DNA of 64,000 nucleotides. Source: Hypericum androsaemum. Its lineage: Eukaryota > Streptophyta > Magnoliopsida > Malpighiales > Hypericaceae. Below the pieces are notes generated by a model. It ran no database searches. It was not told the DNA's origin and was given only the letters and a program-made list of their open reading frames with translations. The position numbers and the translations under genes are program-made. Within the stretch, counting starts at the first letter, position 1. Each line of letters opens with the position of its first letter. The DNA lies in contig OZ023187.1 in the NCBI GenBank assembly GCA_963995505.1, forward strand, positions 14,657,176 to 14,721,175, read 5' to 3'. Of this stretch, positions 32,342-45,423 are shown in pieces.

Positions 32342-34607
32342 TTCTTCTTCCTACTTCTTCTATGAGCTGGAGACGTTCCCCTCGCTTATCACGAAGCAGT
32401 GGCTCACCTTCGTAACACCGTTTCCCATCTAACGATCTTTTTGCAACTTAACTTCAACTTTTAAGACTGTGTATATCTTGTAAGAAGAAGAGGAGAGAGG
32501 AAGAAGGAGAAGAAGAAGAGAGGGAGAGAGATGACGGAGACGGGGAGAGTGGTCGCCTCCAAAAACCCTAGAATTTGGGGGAGAGAGAGGTCAATAAGAG
32601 AATGTTAAAGTACTAAACTACCATGTTTAATATTGATCGTGAGATTCATATTTTTTTCAATTTACATGATCTAATGACTCTTATTTTATCCAGATTGGTC
32701 TTGACTATTTTTTTAAATCCAGGACCCAATCCTCTCCCCTTCACCACACACTAACTACAAGTAATTACAACATGAACTATGTTTATAATTCGAGTATATT
32801 TTTAAATGGGACCTTTCAGAAACTAACAAATTGGTCCAAATTGATCCAAGTGATAAAGATTTAACTTGTTTTAAGAAAATTTTGGTACAAATTTTACAAA
32901 TGAAAAAAATACCTTTGGGGGATGTTACACTTGAATAGTATCTAATGGTGTTCGACTTTTAATACACGTTAGAAAAAATCAATAAAAGGAAACTATATAA
33001 TTAATTTGGAGACCAAATATAAATTCCCCAAACCCCAAACCCATTCTATCTAGGGGCTAGGTTACTTTATTAGAATCCCTCACATGGGCTCATCCATTTT
33101 ATAGGCAGATTCACACACCCTTTACTAAATCTTAGTCCACGTGATTGCTTCTATATCCTTTCGTTTGCTTTTTAAGAAAATACCTTACTGTAATATTATT
33201 AATAATAATTAGTTTGGATGGTCATCATATAAAAGTATCCTAAGCTCCAAAGGGGGATGATGCAGCCAATTAGACCTAACAAGGTCCATTATCGACATTA
33301 TCGACCTTATTGCGATCCGATTGGCGACCTCATTTGACAATCGAAGGGTGAAGCTAAGAGTACATAACTATTGCGTTCCCAAATTCACGAAACCGGGAAC
33401 TGTCTGGTTTCTTTGTTGTGTGAGAGAAAATGGTGTTTTGATTTTATAGGATTGGCTCTAATGAAGCGATGCACAGGCGAGGAGGGGCAAGATGTAGATA
33501 CCACGGAGAGGGATGGTTAATCAGCTCCATCTGGTTAATTTACGTGGCTAGCCGCCTTGGAAGCTTCTCGCTTATCATGGTGTTTTTTTTTTGTTGCAAG
33601 GCGTTGAGGTTCTAGTTTGGTCTATTTTTTGGGTTCTAGATTAGGGAGTTTGATAGGTTTTATCTTGTAGTTTAGCTACTTTTATAAGTGTTTATCTTGC
33701 CATCTAGAGATGTAATTATTCTTGGGATTTTTTTAGAAATAATATAACTTTAACTATATATAAAAAATCAGATGTTTTGGTGTTTTCAATAATATTACCG
33801 ATTTAAGAAACAAAAACAAGCCTATTACAATAGCCACTGATAAGTTCGCTTGTTCGAGCATGCAGAATTCTAATCGCCACTTATTTATTTCTCCGAACAA
33901 TTACAAAAACAAGCCTATTACATTTTTTGTTCACATGAACGAAATATTCAGACACTTATCTAACATTTAGCCAATTGACATGAGTGTGGGCAATTCAATA
34001 CACAAAACTATTATACTGAATTTTTATAAATTCTGACTAATTTAGACTCTTTAACACTATTTAACGATAAATTAGTCACATAGCTGGTCAATGAATTTCT
34101 AATGAACGGACGCTGGTTTATACATTTTATCAATATGGTTCAACAATGTACAGCACTATAAACTACTCGTGGTTGTAGATAGGGTTGCACCAGTAGAACA
34201 ATGTCCGGCCTATTTAGGGCAAAAATACTTTTTTATTTAGAAGGCTTGAACCTTACATATTTTTAAGAAAATTTAAGTCAATTCTAATTGGTCGACTTAT
34301 TTGAACCATGATTACGATCAAATGAAACTAATAAATCGTTAATGAACCGAAGATACTTAATTATGGTCACGCCAAAACTAACACTTACAGTTTAATAATA
34401 AGTGTAAATGATGATTAAATAAAAACTTATATTTATTATAATTTTTAAAATGAAGTTATATTTATTTTAATATTTTACAAATATTGAAGTGAAATTTAGA
34501 ACAAACTGTAGAAAATATACGAGACATTACATTACAAATAATTAAAAGTTTGTTCGCAGATTACAATATAATAAGCCTGTATCATAATATATATTTTCTG
34601 TACATAA
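32342..34607. other. Intergenic DNA, no supported gene
   Basis: A purine-rich AAGAAG/GAGAGA tract lies at 32475-32600. The rest is AT-rich. A 19-bp motif CAAAAACAAGCCTATTACA repeats at 33811 and 33904. No ORF with family resemblance. Confidence 0.45.
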
Positions 34608-35003
34608 CTATAGAGCTCCCTGGCAATCTGGACAGATATAACTACTAAAACTACTAGAACCACCGTTACGGCGTAATGAGTTGCAATAATTCTGAAAGCA
34701 TTCAGAGTGCATAGAGTGCTCACACCGTCTGAATAAGTACCTTAGATCTGTTGGCTGTAATATTCCGAGGCAAACTGAACGGTATTCCTCGCGGTATCGG
34801 GTGGCTGACATCTCAACCTCCACCGATGTCGTGTGGTGCCGTCGGCGCCAAATTTTATACTTCTCTAAACCATATATAATGCTGCAAATGAATAAAAATA
34901 AGAATAGAGAAAAGCCTATAAAACATACTACGATAAGGGTCTGGTCAGGTCCATCGTCATCATCTCCACCAGAGGGAGATGGGGGAAAATCTGAAAATCT
35001 CAT
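34608..35003 (-). CDS. Membrane-anchored RING-H2-like protein with incomplete zinc site
   Basis: The 131-residue frame starts MRFSDFPPSPSGGDDDDGPD. A single membrane segment follows at about residues 22-44 (TLIVVCFIGFSLFLFLFICS), then a basic stop-transfer, as in ATL-type ubiquitin ligases. The RING-like part reads VCLGILQ...RRCEHSMHSECF...YICPDCQ. The C-x-H-x2-H-x2-C and CPxC pairs are present, but the first Cys of the opening CxxC is Arg (RSVC) and the canonical Trp/Pro contact is missing. It may be a decayed or non-ligase ATL relative. No frame break is seen. Confidence 0.6.
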   Translation of the reverse strand: MRFSDFPPSPSGGDDDDGPDQTLIVVCFIGFSLFLFLFICSIIYGLEKYKIWRRRHHTTSVEVEMSATRYREEYRSVCLGILQPTDLRYLFRRCEHSMHSECFQNYCNSLRRNGGSSSFSSYICPDCQGAL

Positions 35004-35265
35004 TTTGTGAGAGAATCTGCAAGTAAAAAAAATGCTATTAACTTGTCTGTAATGGTAATATTGGAAGTAAGTTCGAGTCAGATGTATACCAAAAAAGAAT
35101 GCAAGTTTTTATGAAACGAATATAAAATTCTATCAACTAAATGTTACGAACTATCTTTAAAATTTCAATTTGTCTAGTCTTTCATTAACCTAATCATGCC
35201 TATAAAATCTTTCTTAAAAAACGTCTACAGAAAATCGTTATTTTATGTCATCCTTGGAGCTCAAA

Positions 35266-35721
35266 TCAAGTGAGATATTTCATTGTTACCAAAAAAAAAA
35301 AAACCGTTGGCCTCCTTCCTCTTCCTCTCGGTACAACGATCCGCCTAAATAAGATGAGCACAAACAGAAGCTTAGACAAAAACATGACAATGGTGGGCAT
35401 AGACAGTCCTCCTCCATACATGACAATGGTGGACTGACCTTTGAACGGAGAGGAGGTTGGGGAGATTGGAGAAATGTCATCGTCACCCTGGGAGGTCAAA
35501 CCCGCGCTTGGGGCGATGATGTCACTGCTGGGAGTACCCTCGAGTGATTGCAACGGGAACGGAGACAACGTCGAGGAGTAGCCAGAGGAGGGTGTAGGGG
35601 AGGTGAATGAGGAGTCATCCGAGCTTTCCCTCGGTACGGAGATGGCCCTAGCCATGTGGGGGGCCATTAGGGCAAAGAGGGTTGAGATGATCAAGATCGT
35701 CATTTTCTTGTTGGCATCCAT
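35266..35721 (-). CDS. Secreted Ser/Thr/Pro-rich protein, arabinogalactan-protein-like
   Basis: The ATG at 35721 opens MDANKKMTILIISTLFALMA, a clear signal peptide with likely cleavage after ARA. Residues 28-95 are rich in Ser, Thr and Pro with SP/TP/AP dipeptides (SPTPSSG, SPISPTSSP), the hydroxyproline/arabinogalactan style. A hydrophobic stretch MFLSKLLFVLILF near residue 112 could be a GPI-anchor signal, but it is followed by about 28 residues (RRIVVPRGRGRRP...) that partly come from a 13-bp A run, so the annotated end may be frameshifted. A TATA box stands 63 bp upstream. AGPs act at the cell surface (family knowledge). Confidence 0.6.
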   Translation of the reverse strand: MDANKKMTILIISTLFALMAPHMARAISVPRESSDDSSFTSPTPSSGYSSTLSPFPLQSLEGTPSSDIIAPSAGLTSQGDDDISPISPTSSPFKGQSTIVMYGGGLSMPTIVMFLSKLLFVLILFRRIVVPRGRGRRPTVFFFLVTMKYLT

Positions 35722-35783
35722 TTTGATGTTTCTAAGCAGAAAGTTTGGGGCGTATGTATGCTTTTAAGATGAACACGTTCCAC

Positions 35784-35791
35784 TATTTATA
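35784..35791 (-). promoter_or_regulatory. TATA box of the AGP-like gene
   Basis: CTTATAAATAG on the minus strand, 63 bp before the ATG at 35721. Confidence 0.65.
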
Positions 35792-35799
35792 AGGACAAT

Positions 35800-37602
35800 T
35801 TCCATTGTTTAGCTGGCGGCTTTCACTTAGAATCATTTGATGGTTTTGGGGGTTAATTGTAGTGTCCTCTTGTTAATGGTGGAATGATGATAACGTAATT
35901 TTTTTATATCCTACTCCTACAACGTAAATATGTTGTATCACGGTTTTGAAGAAGTCGGCGACTATAAGAGCACAAGTTTTACTTCCGCCTATAATTAATA
36001 AAAAAATTAAGTTATTCAAAAAAATATAGGCTTCTATAAGATTATATCTAAGCTGAAATGGAAATGGTGGACCGAGTGAAACACCGTCGATGAAGAAGTA
36101 GACTAGGGAGATAGACACACAAATGCCAACCCTAAACCACCTCGTTTGAATATATATTTTTTGGTTTATTTTAACCGAGTACACAAGGCCAAATAATTCT
36201 GATTTGAGTGAGATGAGACCGATGACCGGCGGCCATAAGATTATAAGATTATCTTCTAGCATACAATAGAAATAAAATTTAACAATTTCAAAAAAAAATC
36301 AATGACAATAGAAACCTAAGCTACCATGAGTCTTGTGTCATGTAGCTAGTCTCTATTCTAATCTATAATATACCATATCAGCAAGTCTATGTTAGGATCC
36401 CAATTCTGCCTCATTCATCCCTCTATTTTTTATACTATTTGATAATTCGGCTTATTAGACTGATTAATTCAAATACGTACCAAATAAAATATTTTAAAAA
36501 TTATAAAATTCTCCCAACAAATATCTGTGATCCTCTATCTTCCACAACCTACCACTCTCTGTTCATACCACCTCCACTCTTCCTACAAGTTCACCGACGA
36601 CGACATGTAAGCGCTCATCGCAAAAGATTTTCGCTAGCTATTGTAAATTTATTTAATTATAGTATTAATTTTTTTTGTTCGTCTACTTTTTTAGTTGGTC
36701 ATTAACCTTTTTTCTCCGCATATGTAACATTTTATTTTGAAAAAATATATAAATTAATCCAATTATTGAAAAAATATATAAAAAATTCAGCGTAAAGATT
36801 TATCCGACTATTTTTCGTTATGGCTCTTTCGTTGATCCGGAGAGTCGCTCCCTTTTATTTTAAGGTAGAATAGTGATAGTTGTTTAATATTTGAAGAAAT
36901 TGATTAATTAAGGTATGTTAGTATTGTTTAGTCTTTGATATTTTTTACATCAAACTGATTAGTTTCTAAATCCTAATTTCGATCACATTTCTAACAAGAT
37001 ATCAGTACTAAAATATCCATAATTCTAAAATTACTGAATCGCCACATGCACAAAACTAAAACCTTTCTTTGTTTGCCAATTAAAAATCTCTCTTCTTTAG
37101 ACTCACCCTTGACCGGACTAGGGTTTTAAGCAAGCTAAGCAAATGCATCTAAATACCATTTCCAGCAGTTTGTAGACGCCAAGGCCAGACAGGTGTGATA
37201 TGGAGATTAAGTTTCACAGCCTCATGCAAAGTTCCAGGCATTTTCTTGGCTTGCTTAAAAAACTTTGTTCTGTTAAGAGTGAATTTGGAGAATACAGAAT
37301 TTTAGTTTTTGTCCAGATTGTAATTTCTAGAATTAAGGGTATTTTGGTATTCTTTGTGGTATCTCGCCGAAAAAATAGTCGAAATTCAGATCCAAAAATT
37401 AATCAATTTGATTTAAGGTATATCAAATACTAAAGAATCATTGTTCTAATTAATTAATTTCTTAAAACATCAAAAATTATGACTATTTGTTCTTTATTTT
37501 ATAAATTAGTGAACAAGGATGCTCACCAACACGTAAATGACCAAGAATAATTGCTAAAATGGAATAAGCCTTTAGGTTCAACTATTTTTTAAGTCCTCAT
37601 GC
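35800..37602. other. Intergenic DNA, no supported gene
   Basis: A 129-codon minus-strand ORF (35873-36262) is hydrophobic but matches no family and has no promoter context. The rest is AT-rich. Confidence 0.45.
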
Positions 37603-38850
37603 AAACATGGCTGGTAAGGTCATCTTTACTCAATCTTGGGTAATTGACTCGGGTGCCACCGACTATATTATATGTAATCAAGATATCTTGGTTAATGAAA
37701 GACCTCATATTAGTTCGAGGTTTTTCATGGCCAAGGGACTCTCGTGTCTGTCGACTTAAAAATTCATTATACTGATTAAAGCAGGCATCTCGAACTTGGT
37801 ATAGTACGCTTACATCCTCCTCTCGGCTTCACCAGGTCCCGAGTAGACCACACCATGTTCACTTTTTATCAGGATTCTCTTGTGCTCATTCTACTCGTAT
37901 ATATAGATGATGTGATCCTCATTAGGAATCACGCTTCTATGCTACAACTCACTAAACAGACTCTGGATGCGCTGTATGGGATTAAAGATTGGGGGGCTTT
38001 GAAGTACTTCCTTGGCATAGAAGCTGCCATGACCCCGAAGGGATTGGTTCTCAGTCAAAAAAAATATACACTTGATATCATCAATTGGTGCAGGAAGGAT
38101 GATTCTCATCCTTGTTATTTCCTTATTGAGAAAAATCACCGACTTTGTTCTGGTCCGGATGTCGTGGATGAATCATTGCGGTATCATCGTCTCATTGGGC
38201 ATTTGATGTATTTGACGGTTACTAGACCTAATTTTACCTATGCTGTCAATGTTCTGAGTCAGTTTGTGGATAAGCTAAATACTAAACATGTCCAAGCGTT
38301 GATCGAGTCCTTTGATATTTGAAGACAACTCTGGGCGAAGGTATCCTGCTCGCTAACTCTCCCACGCTGGATCTTGTGGCTTATTATGATGTCGACTGGG
38401 GTGGTTGTCCCTTGACTAGACGTTCTTGCACTGGTTATTTTGTGTCTTTTGGTGGTTCTCCCATTTCCTGGCGCACAAAGAAGCAATAAATTATTGCCCA
38501 TTCATCCGCCGAGGCCGAATATCGAGCTATGGCTGATACTATTAGTGAAGTCTTGTGGTTGCGTTGGTTGTTTTGCTATTTGGGGGTACATTTCCCGCAC
38601 ACTATCACCCTATTTTGTGACAACAGGCCGCTTTTCATATCACAATGAATCCAGTCTACCATGAACAACCAAATGCATGGAGATGGATTGCTATTTTGTT
38701 CGTGAATGGGTCTAGTCCGGTGATATCGTCCCTCGCAAGATCTCTACCATTTTTCAGTTGGCTGATTTGTTCACTAAAACCCTTGGTCAAGATCGTTTCC
38801 GGTCACTTATTCACAAGTCGGATGTCGTTAATCTTCACGCTCCAACTTAA
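37603..38850 (+). pseudogene. Copia protease / reverse transcriptase / RNase H remnant
   Basis: SWVIDSGATDYIICN is a Copia protease box. After about 200 bp the sequence jumps to the RT palm with LLVYIDDVILIRN (37890-37928) and WGALKYFLGIEA, GHLMYLTVTRPNFTYAVNVL. The RNase H follows in shifted frames (YYDVDWGGC, SPISWRTKKQ, HSSAEAEYRAMADT). Integrase and the RT fingers are deleted and stops are frequent in RNase H. No LTR is seen. The right end of tandem unit 1 lies just after it. Confidence 0.85.
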
Positions 38851-38856
38851 ACGCGG

Positions 38857-40843
38857 ATGACGATTCCTCATAATGGATTATTCTTACGATATTAAGATGT
38901 CTCATTAATACCTAAGAATATGCTAATTGGTTCTTTCCATTAACTCAAGTTCCTTTCGGTCCACTATCATCAACTCACATCATAATCTAAGTGACCAATT
39001 TAGATTAACCATTAAGTATACCAATTAATAACTAACACAAAAGATAATCGAACTACAACCTAACATAGATAATCAATCACATATTAGGGCATCGCACTCA
39101 CAAGAAAACTACTCGCTAAGCATAATCATGAAGCACAAGATAACAATGAAGGACATGGTGTAGAACATCATAAAAGATAGATAAATAGAGGACTTAGTCA
39201 TTGGAGCAAGCCGTTTCGATCTCCTCCTCCAGCTAGACCTCCACGTGGCTTTATTAATATCAAAGAGTAATTCTCAAGGTCTGGAATAATGATATAATAT
39301 ATAAGAGCTAATGGCCTATATATAGCCAAAACTAACTAGATAATAGGAAAACCTAGATGAGGTTAACCTAAAATAGAAGTTCTATGGCCAATCACAAGAG
39401 GCTTAGAATGAGGAAAATAACTAAAATATAATATTGTAGAGTCAAAACATGGGCCAAAAGTCGTAGCAAATCAAAATGGGTCAAAATTTTGTCTAAAAAA
39501 AAGTCTAAAAATTCTGGATATGGGGGACCTGGCGGGCGCCAGGTCAGATTTCTGTAACTCAATTGGGGCCCTCCAAGTATTTGGCACTCGCTGGGGTCGA
39601 TCACCTTCGTCGTGTCTTTGTATTTTCCAATTTTGACCATCTTCCGCTCTGAATTTGGCCTCAACTATAAAAGACAAAATGTAGATCTCTTTTCTAGCTT
39701 TTCAACGAAATCTTATTGTTGTAATCCGATGCTCGAGCAGAAAGTTATAGCTCTTGCAATATGATCTATTGAAATCACCCCTTCAACGGCCTCCAATGAG
39801 CTTTACTTCCTATCACAAAATATGACAAAGGATAGAAGTCCATTCCAAGACTCAAACACATAGAAATGACAAAAGACTCAATGGGACAAGGTAAAAATGA
39901 ATGAAAACACAATTAAACACTTGCGAAACACATAATAAAACACGAGTGCTTGCACGCTCATCACATAGAAATGACCAAAATACCCTTAACCAGAAATAAA
40001 AAATTACCATATTCAACCTCTAAAACACTATGAACACCAAGAACAATATCTGCCAAAATGACCGGACGACAAACTAACAAAAATCTACTATCTACAGTTT
40101 GAAAAGCTGTTTGCTAATTAACCAACTAATTGTGCAGTATTAAATTAAAGAGAGGAAAAAAGGGGATTAGAGAGGGGGGGACGAGAGCGAGACCTAGGGC
40201 GAGGTGGAGGGCATCGAGGTCACCAAGCTGGGCTACGGCAGCGAGGTCTCGTAGGTAGGGAGGGATGTCAGAGTCGAGGTCGGCGTCGCCCTGGAAGAGG
40301 GCGTTCTCCTCCTCAGTCTCCTCTTCCTCCATCAAGCCCTCGTGATGTACGACCATTACGCTCTTTTTAAAAGGCGACCGATTATCTCCATGTCTTTCTT
40401 CTCCTTTCGCGATGGCGGGTTTAACATTAAATTTTCTTAATTTTTAGCTTTGTCGATTTGGGGGTTTCTTCATCTTGGTCGTCCTCTGGTGGAATTGAAG
40501 CTGGCCGGTGAATGAACGACGCCTGATCGAAACTGGAAAAAAAGAGGTGAAGATGGTGTTTGTTATTTTCGATGTTGTGTTCTTAGGGTTTGGTTCTTGA
40601 TGATACAAGATTGAAGGTTGAAGATGGTATTTAAAGGTTGAAGATGATGATTTTTCTTCTTCTTTTTGTTTAAGGGTATATCCATCATTTTCTAGATAAA
40701 AAATTAAAAAAAGACTGATGACGTCAGCGAGGGACCCGAGAATTTCTAAAACCAAACACGGAGGACGACATAATAGATTTTGTAAACCTAGGGACCCTAG
40801 GGATAGAGAGACCATAACCCAGGGACTTGAGGGTAATTTGCCC
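38857..40843. mobile_element. MULE, left-truncated (copy 2)
   Basis: Only the part from inside the nested solo LTR (38857-39963) to the right TIR (40716-40843) is present. The left TIR and left target duplication are missing, so this copy arose by duplication and not by transposition. Confidence 0.92.
40194..40356 (-). pseudogene. Captured ankyrin-type first exon (copy 2)
   Basis: Identical to 14937-15099, starting MVVHHEGLMEEEE. Confidence 0.55.
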
Positions 40844-40881
40844 AATAATTTATTAACTTTGACTAAAAATTGATAGATAAC

Positions 40882-41505
40882 TAGGGTCGAGCTTGAAACC
40901 CGCAAAACCGTAAAACTGATTGGCCGCGAAACTGATCGACTGATAAAATTCAAACCACACACTTAAATAGTTTCGTGGTGCAGTTTCAAACCAAAACTGA
41001 TTTGGTGCAGTGTAGTTTCGATGTTGGTCTCAAACCGTACCGACCGACCGCGAAACCGATTAATTGAAATGACGTCGTTTTAGTATACGTGTATTATGTG
41101 AAAAAATGCATTGTTTTGTTTTAGTATATAAACCTTTTTTTGTCCCATAAACTTCTTCCCACAAGCCTGAAAGCCACAACTCTCCTCTCCTACTCAGCTA
41201 CTCCCATTCGCTTCCAATTTCCCGATCTTGATTAACAACCAGAAACTTCACGGCCTCTTCAACCTCCGGCAACGGTAGCATCCGGCCTCCAGCGCACTCC
41301 TCCCTCTCGTCGTACTCCACTAAATGGGCTTAACAAAATGGGCCCAATTTTGCGGTGCAAACTGCAAACCACAAAACTATCAAACCGCACCACCGCGGTT
41401 TTCTTTGATACCGCCACACCGATGGTGCAGATTTTCACAAAACCAAATGTGCAGTTCGGTATGAATTTTTACACCGACACTACAAAATTGCACCGAACTC
41501 ACCCC
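40882..41505. mobile_element. hAT-like element (copy 2)
   Basis: Identical to 15625-16248, with the same TAGATAAC flanks. Confidence 0.65.
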
Positions 41506-42241
41506 TAGATAACGTTTCAATTTGCATTAAATGGTACGTAGAATCCAAAAAAGACAATAAAATTACTAATGAACTTTGACTAAAAATTAATGGGTTGAAT
41601 TCTTTAAAAAGTAAAGAATGAAAACGGTTTTAAATATTCAACCCTTCAACCCTATGTCAAGTGGTTGTAATCTCCCTCTTAAATATCCAAGTCTTGTCTA
41701 AATTTTATCATTCACATAAAAGATGATGGGTACCTATGTAATGTTGTTCATCTTATCTATTAGTTCGATTTACCATGATGTGAAAGGGTTAAGGAAAACA
41801 AAGGTACCCAAGTATACTCTATAGTTCTTAACCTAATTTCTTTGTTTTATTTTTTCTGTCTTATTATTTTCTAACTTGGAATGCATTATTTGCGTGGTTC
41901 TTAAGTAATTTTTTCCTTTTTTCTGACTATAATCAAATAAGATGAAGTTTTTTTTGGTCAAGGAAATAAGATGAAGTTAGTGATGAAATATTATGTTGTG
42001 GTTTCACTGCCTTAGTAAAACAGAATTAGGGGATTTTTCAAGAATCTTGTTTGTTTCAATTTGAATAAGCTGCCAATTATCAAAAGAAGATGAAGTTATG
42101 GAAATACAACGTTAATGAACGATTTTTTAAATATTAACAAATAGCTTATTATAACCGTAGATAAATCTATATGACTAGAGAGATGTTAGAGGATTACATA
42201 TGAGAAGATTGGATTATAAGAGGGTTATATAATGTTAAACG

Positions 42242-42352
42242 TGGAACCTAGTTTAATTGGTGATTACGTTTTTTAACTTAACTAGATCTCAAATTCGAGT
42301 CCTCAATATTTTTTTGAAAAGTTTTGCCACCTTTCAAAAGTCTAACTAGCTC
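42242..42352 (+). mobile_element. SINE-like sequence (copy 2)
   Basis: Same A and B boxes as at 16985-17095. Confidence 0.4.
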
Positions 42353-44380
42353 GAATCCTGATTAGTCAAATGAATGGGTACCAAATGGTATAAAAAATAT
42401 AAGGTTAAAGGGTTACATAAGGGGAGATTGGATAATTTTTTATAAAAGTAATGGGATAACTAGTAGGGTAGAAAAATAGCGCTTCTTATTATCTATCAAC
42501 TCGAAATCGTTACTCCCAATTTTACTTTATGTTACTTTGTATCTTATCCAACTGGACTTAAACAAAACTAGATCACACCATATTCTTTCAACTTTAATCC
42601 AATCCAAATATATGTTTAGTAATCTAAAATATATGCTAAAAACTTCTTAATGAACTTTTAAACAAAACACTTGCAAGTGAATAAGTTAGCCAAAATTGAA
42701 AGAAAGTAGAAAAGAAACATAACCATATAACCTTGATACCTTTCATTCTTCACCGATACTATTATTCCATTTTTAAAGTAGTGCATCAAACAACTTTAAA
42801 CTTATTGTCTTAAATTTTTTTACTACTATTTTTTTATTAAATTCACTTAACAATTTAATTCTTATTTTCTTCACATTTAGAGTAATCATATTATCTTTAG
42901 CTTTCAAATTCTTAGATAATCTTTTAAAATGGAAGTTTAGAGTCATGTTTCATTTTATTAATTTTTTTTGTAGTCCTCATTTATTGAGTGCATTGATATA
43001 TATAAGCAACCGACTTTGCAACATCCCATGCTCCAAAATCATAAATTTCAGGTATTTATCTTATTTGTATCATGGACTCAAGATAAATATTAGTGATTTT
43101 TTTCCTAAACAACTATTATCCATGTGTAAAGATGGAGCCAAACTTCAAAATGAAAAGTGACCCGAAAGGCGAAACACTTGGATTCTTTGAAGATAGTATT
43201 TGTCCAAATAGTTTTGTACCTATTCAACGGAGACAAGGTAGAGTAATACAATAACTAACACTGAATTATCCTGGACAACATGTAAGTTTACAAATACAAT
43301 CACCCAAATTTTCTTTGAAATACTTTCACACGCTCATGCAAATTATCGTCATAATTTTTTAGTTAATTAATAGTTTTATTTAAATCAAAGAAGTGTTGCA
43401 ATATCAAATTTTTATTTAATAGTACTTTAGAAAATACTACAAAATAATAGAATTATTTATTTATCAAGAGATAATCATGTGTGGTAGACTTAATAATGTG
43501 CGGTAACAAGAGAGCTTGAAAGCTTGTCCATGTCAAAGGGAGGTTGGAACACTTGAATATTACTAAAATTAATATAATAATTTATAATCAGAAAATTTTT
43601 AGCATTTTAGATTTTATATATTTTTTTCAAATAGAATTTATATTTTTACATTTATATTGAGTCATTTAAAATTTATTTTTCTCTTAAATTTTACTGAAAT
43701 TAAATTAGTCAAAATTTTTCTATTACTTATATTGTGACAACCATAACATTGATCATGCACAAGTAAAATTAGCCTCACACTCTCCCAACAAAGCTTGCTA
43801 TTTTGAATCCATTTGTTCTTTATGCTTCCATATTATTTGTTTGGCACCATATCAATAATTTAATTGAATGTTAACTCCACTTAACACAACTTCGATCATT
43901 AAATTCCACGAATAAATCAATCTGAAAAAGAAAAGAAAAGATTAAAAAATCCAGTAACTCAATGCACCTCTTGCGACCCCATAATATAACCGCAACATTG
44001 AAGTACAAGATGGTCTCGAAGGGGCATTAAAATAATGGAGTTCACCAAGAGGATCTATTAGATTTATTTCTTTAATTAAGATTGTATTTTTTATACTAAT
44101 TTTTGTTTGTCCTATTGTGTTCGTATTTGTAACTTGAACAATGAAATAGTTTGCGACATTGACCTAATGAAGAATATCATGGAGGTACCACAGCTATCAC
44201 TATAGAACAACCATCGGTAGAACTAAATCAATTTAGTGGAGGATTAATTTGGATTCATAACGGACCAACAAATGAAGTTAATGTAATTTCTATTAGATGG
44301 ATGGTGAGTATCAATAATGGAGAATCTGTTTTTTATTGGGAGATTTTTGTTATATATCCATTCATATCAAATAGTTATGA

Positions 44381-45423
44381 CTCCCCCTCAAGGTAACTTC
44401 CCATTTTATTAAAAATATCTCTCTCCCTCTCCCGAGAGTGGAGCTTTTCCTCTCCCTCTCTCGAGAGTGGAGCAATCCTCGGCACCGTCATCTCGATTGC
44501 CGCTACCTCTTTTACCGGTATCTTCGTCCCGGTTGTTGCCTCTCGGCTCCTACGTCACCATCGTCGCCTGCCTCTCCGCTAATCCGTCATCGTCGTCGCC
44601 TCATCGCGTGCCTCTCCGCTACTCCGTCACTGTAGTCGCCTGCATGTCCTTCCATCCGGTTGTTGCTTGCCTCTCCGCTCCTCCGTCAATCGCCTCGCTT
44701 CATCGCCTGCCTCTCCGCTCCTCTGTCACCGTCGTCGCCTGCATCAACTTCCATTCTCACCGATCTCGCCATCTCAACCGCCTCGCCCCATCGCCCGCCT
44801 CCCCAATCTCGGTGCCGCCTCCCCGATCTGGCCTGATTTTCATCACCCACCTGTCCTGATCTGCACGGCTGGGCTTTTTTGAGGTCCCCGGGGAGGATGC
44901 TCGAACCTGATCTCCTCTCTGGTCGGTTCTCTGTTATTTATGTTCCACTTTTTAATTATTTCTTTTCTGTCTTTATTATTTTCGGTTGATTCTGTCTTTG
45001 TGTGTTTGATGTTATTCTCGAATCACACGTGTTTAGTGATTGCGTCGGGCTTTTGTTTATGTTTGGATTGTCTTTCATACAATCTGAAGTCCTTTCAGAT
45101 CTCGTTACATGTCCGATGGTTGCGGGTGGAGAAGCTTGTCTTAGTCAATTTACGTCGACCTTGACTCTCATCTGAGTGTTTTACATTCAGATGCCCTCTT
45201 GACGATGACTTGAGGTTATTGGCCGAAGCTTGCTTTGGCATAACTCTGCCCCGGTCGTCGGCCTTTGTCCATCGCTCCCCCCTGTGCCACCTTGCTGTCA
45301 TTGGACTGGCTCTTATTTTCTACTTAGATTTTGTGTCTTGTGTCTGTATTTCTGCTTCGTTTTTTATCTTATACTTGTAATATATTTTTAATATAGGCTT
45401 CTTGCGACTTTATCTCTCAAAAA
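44381..45423 (+). mobile_element. LINE-like retroposon (copy 2)
   Basis: Same insertion and same ATATCAAATAGTTATGA flanks as 19124-20166. Confidence 0.8.

Larger units (their letters stand above)
13600..38856. repeat. 25,257-bp tandem unit, copy 1
   Basis: Every feature from 13600 rightward recurs exactly 25,257 bp later, with identical translations in all paired reading frames and no net indel. The left border lies inside an otherwise intact MULE/solo LTR, so the sequence left of it is the native flank. Confidence 0.97.

Noticed and set aside
35873..36262. 129-codon hydrophobic minus-strand ORF (and copy at 61130)
   Set aside because: Hydrophobic by T/A-rich composition. No start context, TATA box or family match seen.
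38857..40843. A second independent MULE insertion
   Set aside because: It lacks the left TIR and left target duplication and is identical to copy 1, so it came with the tandem duplication.
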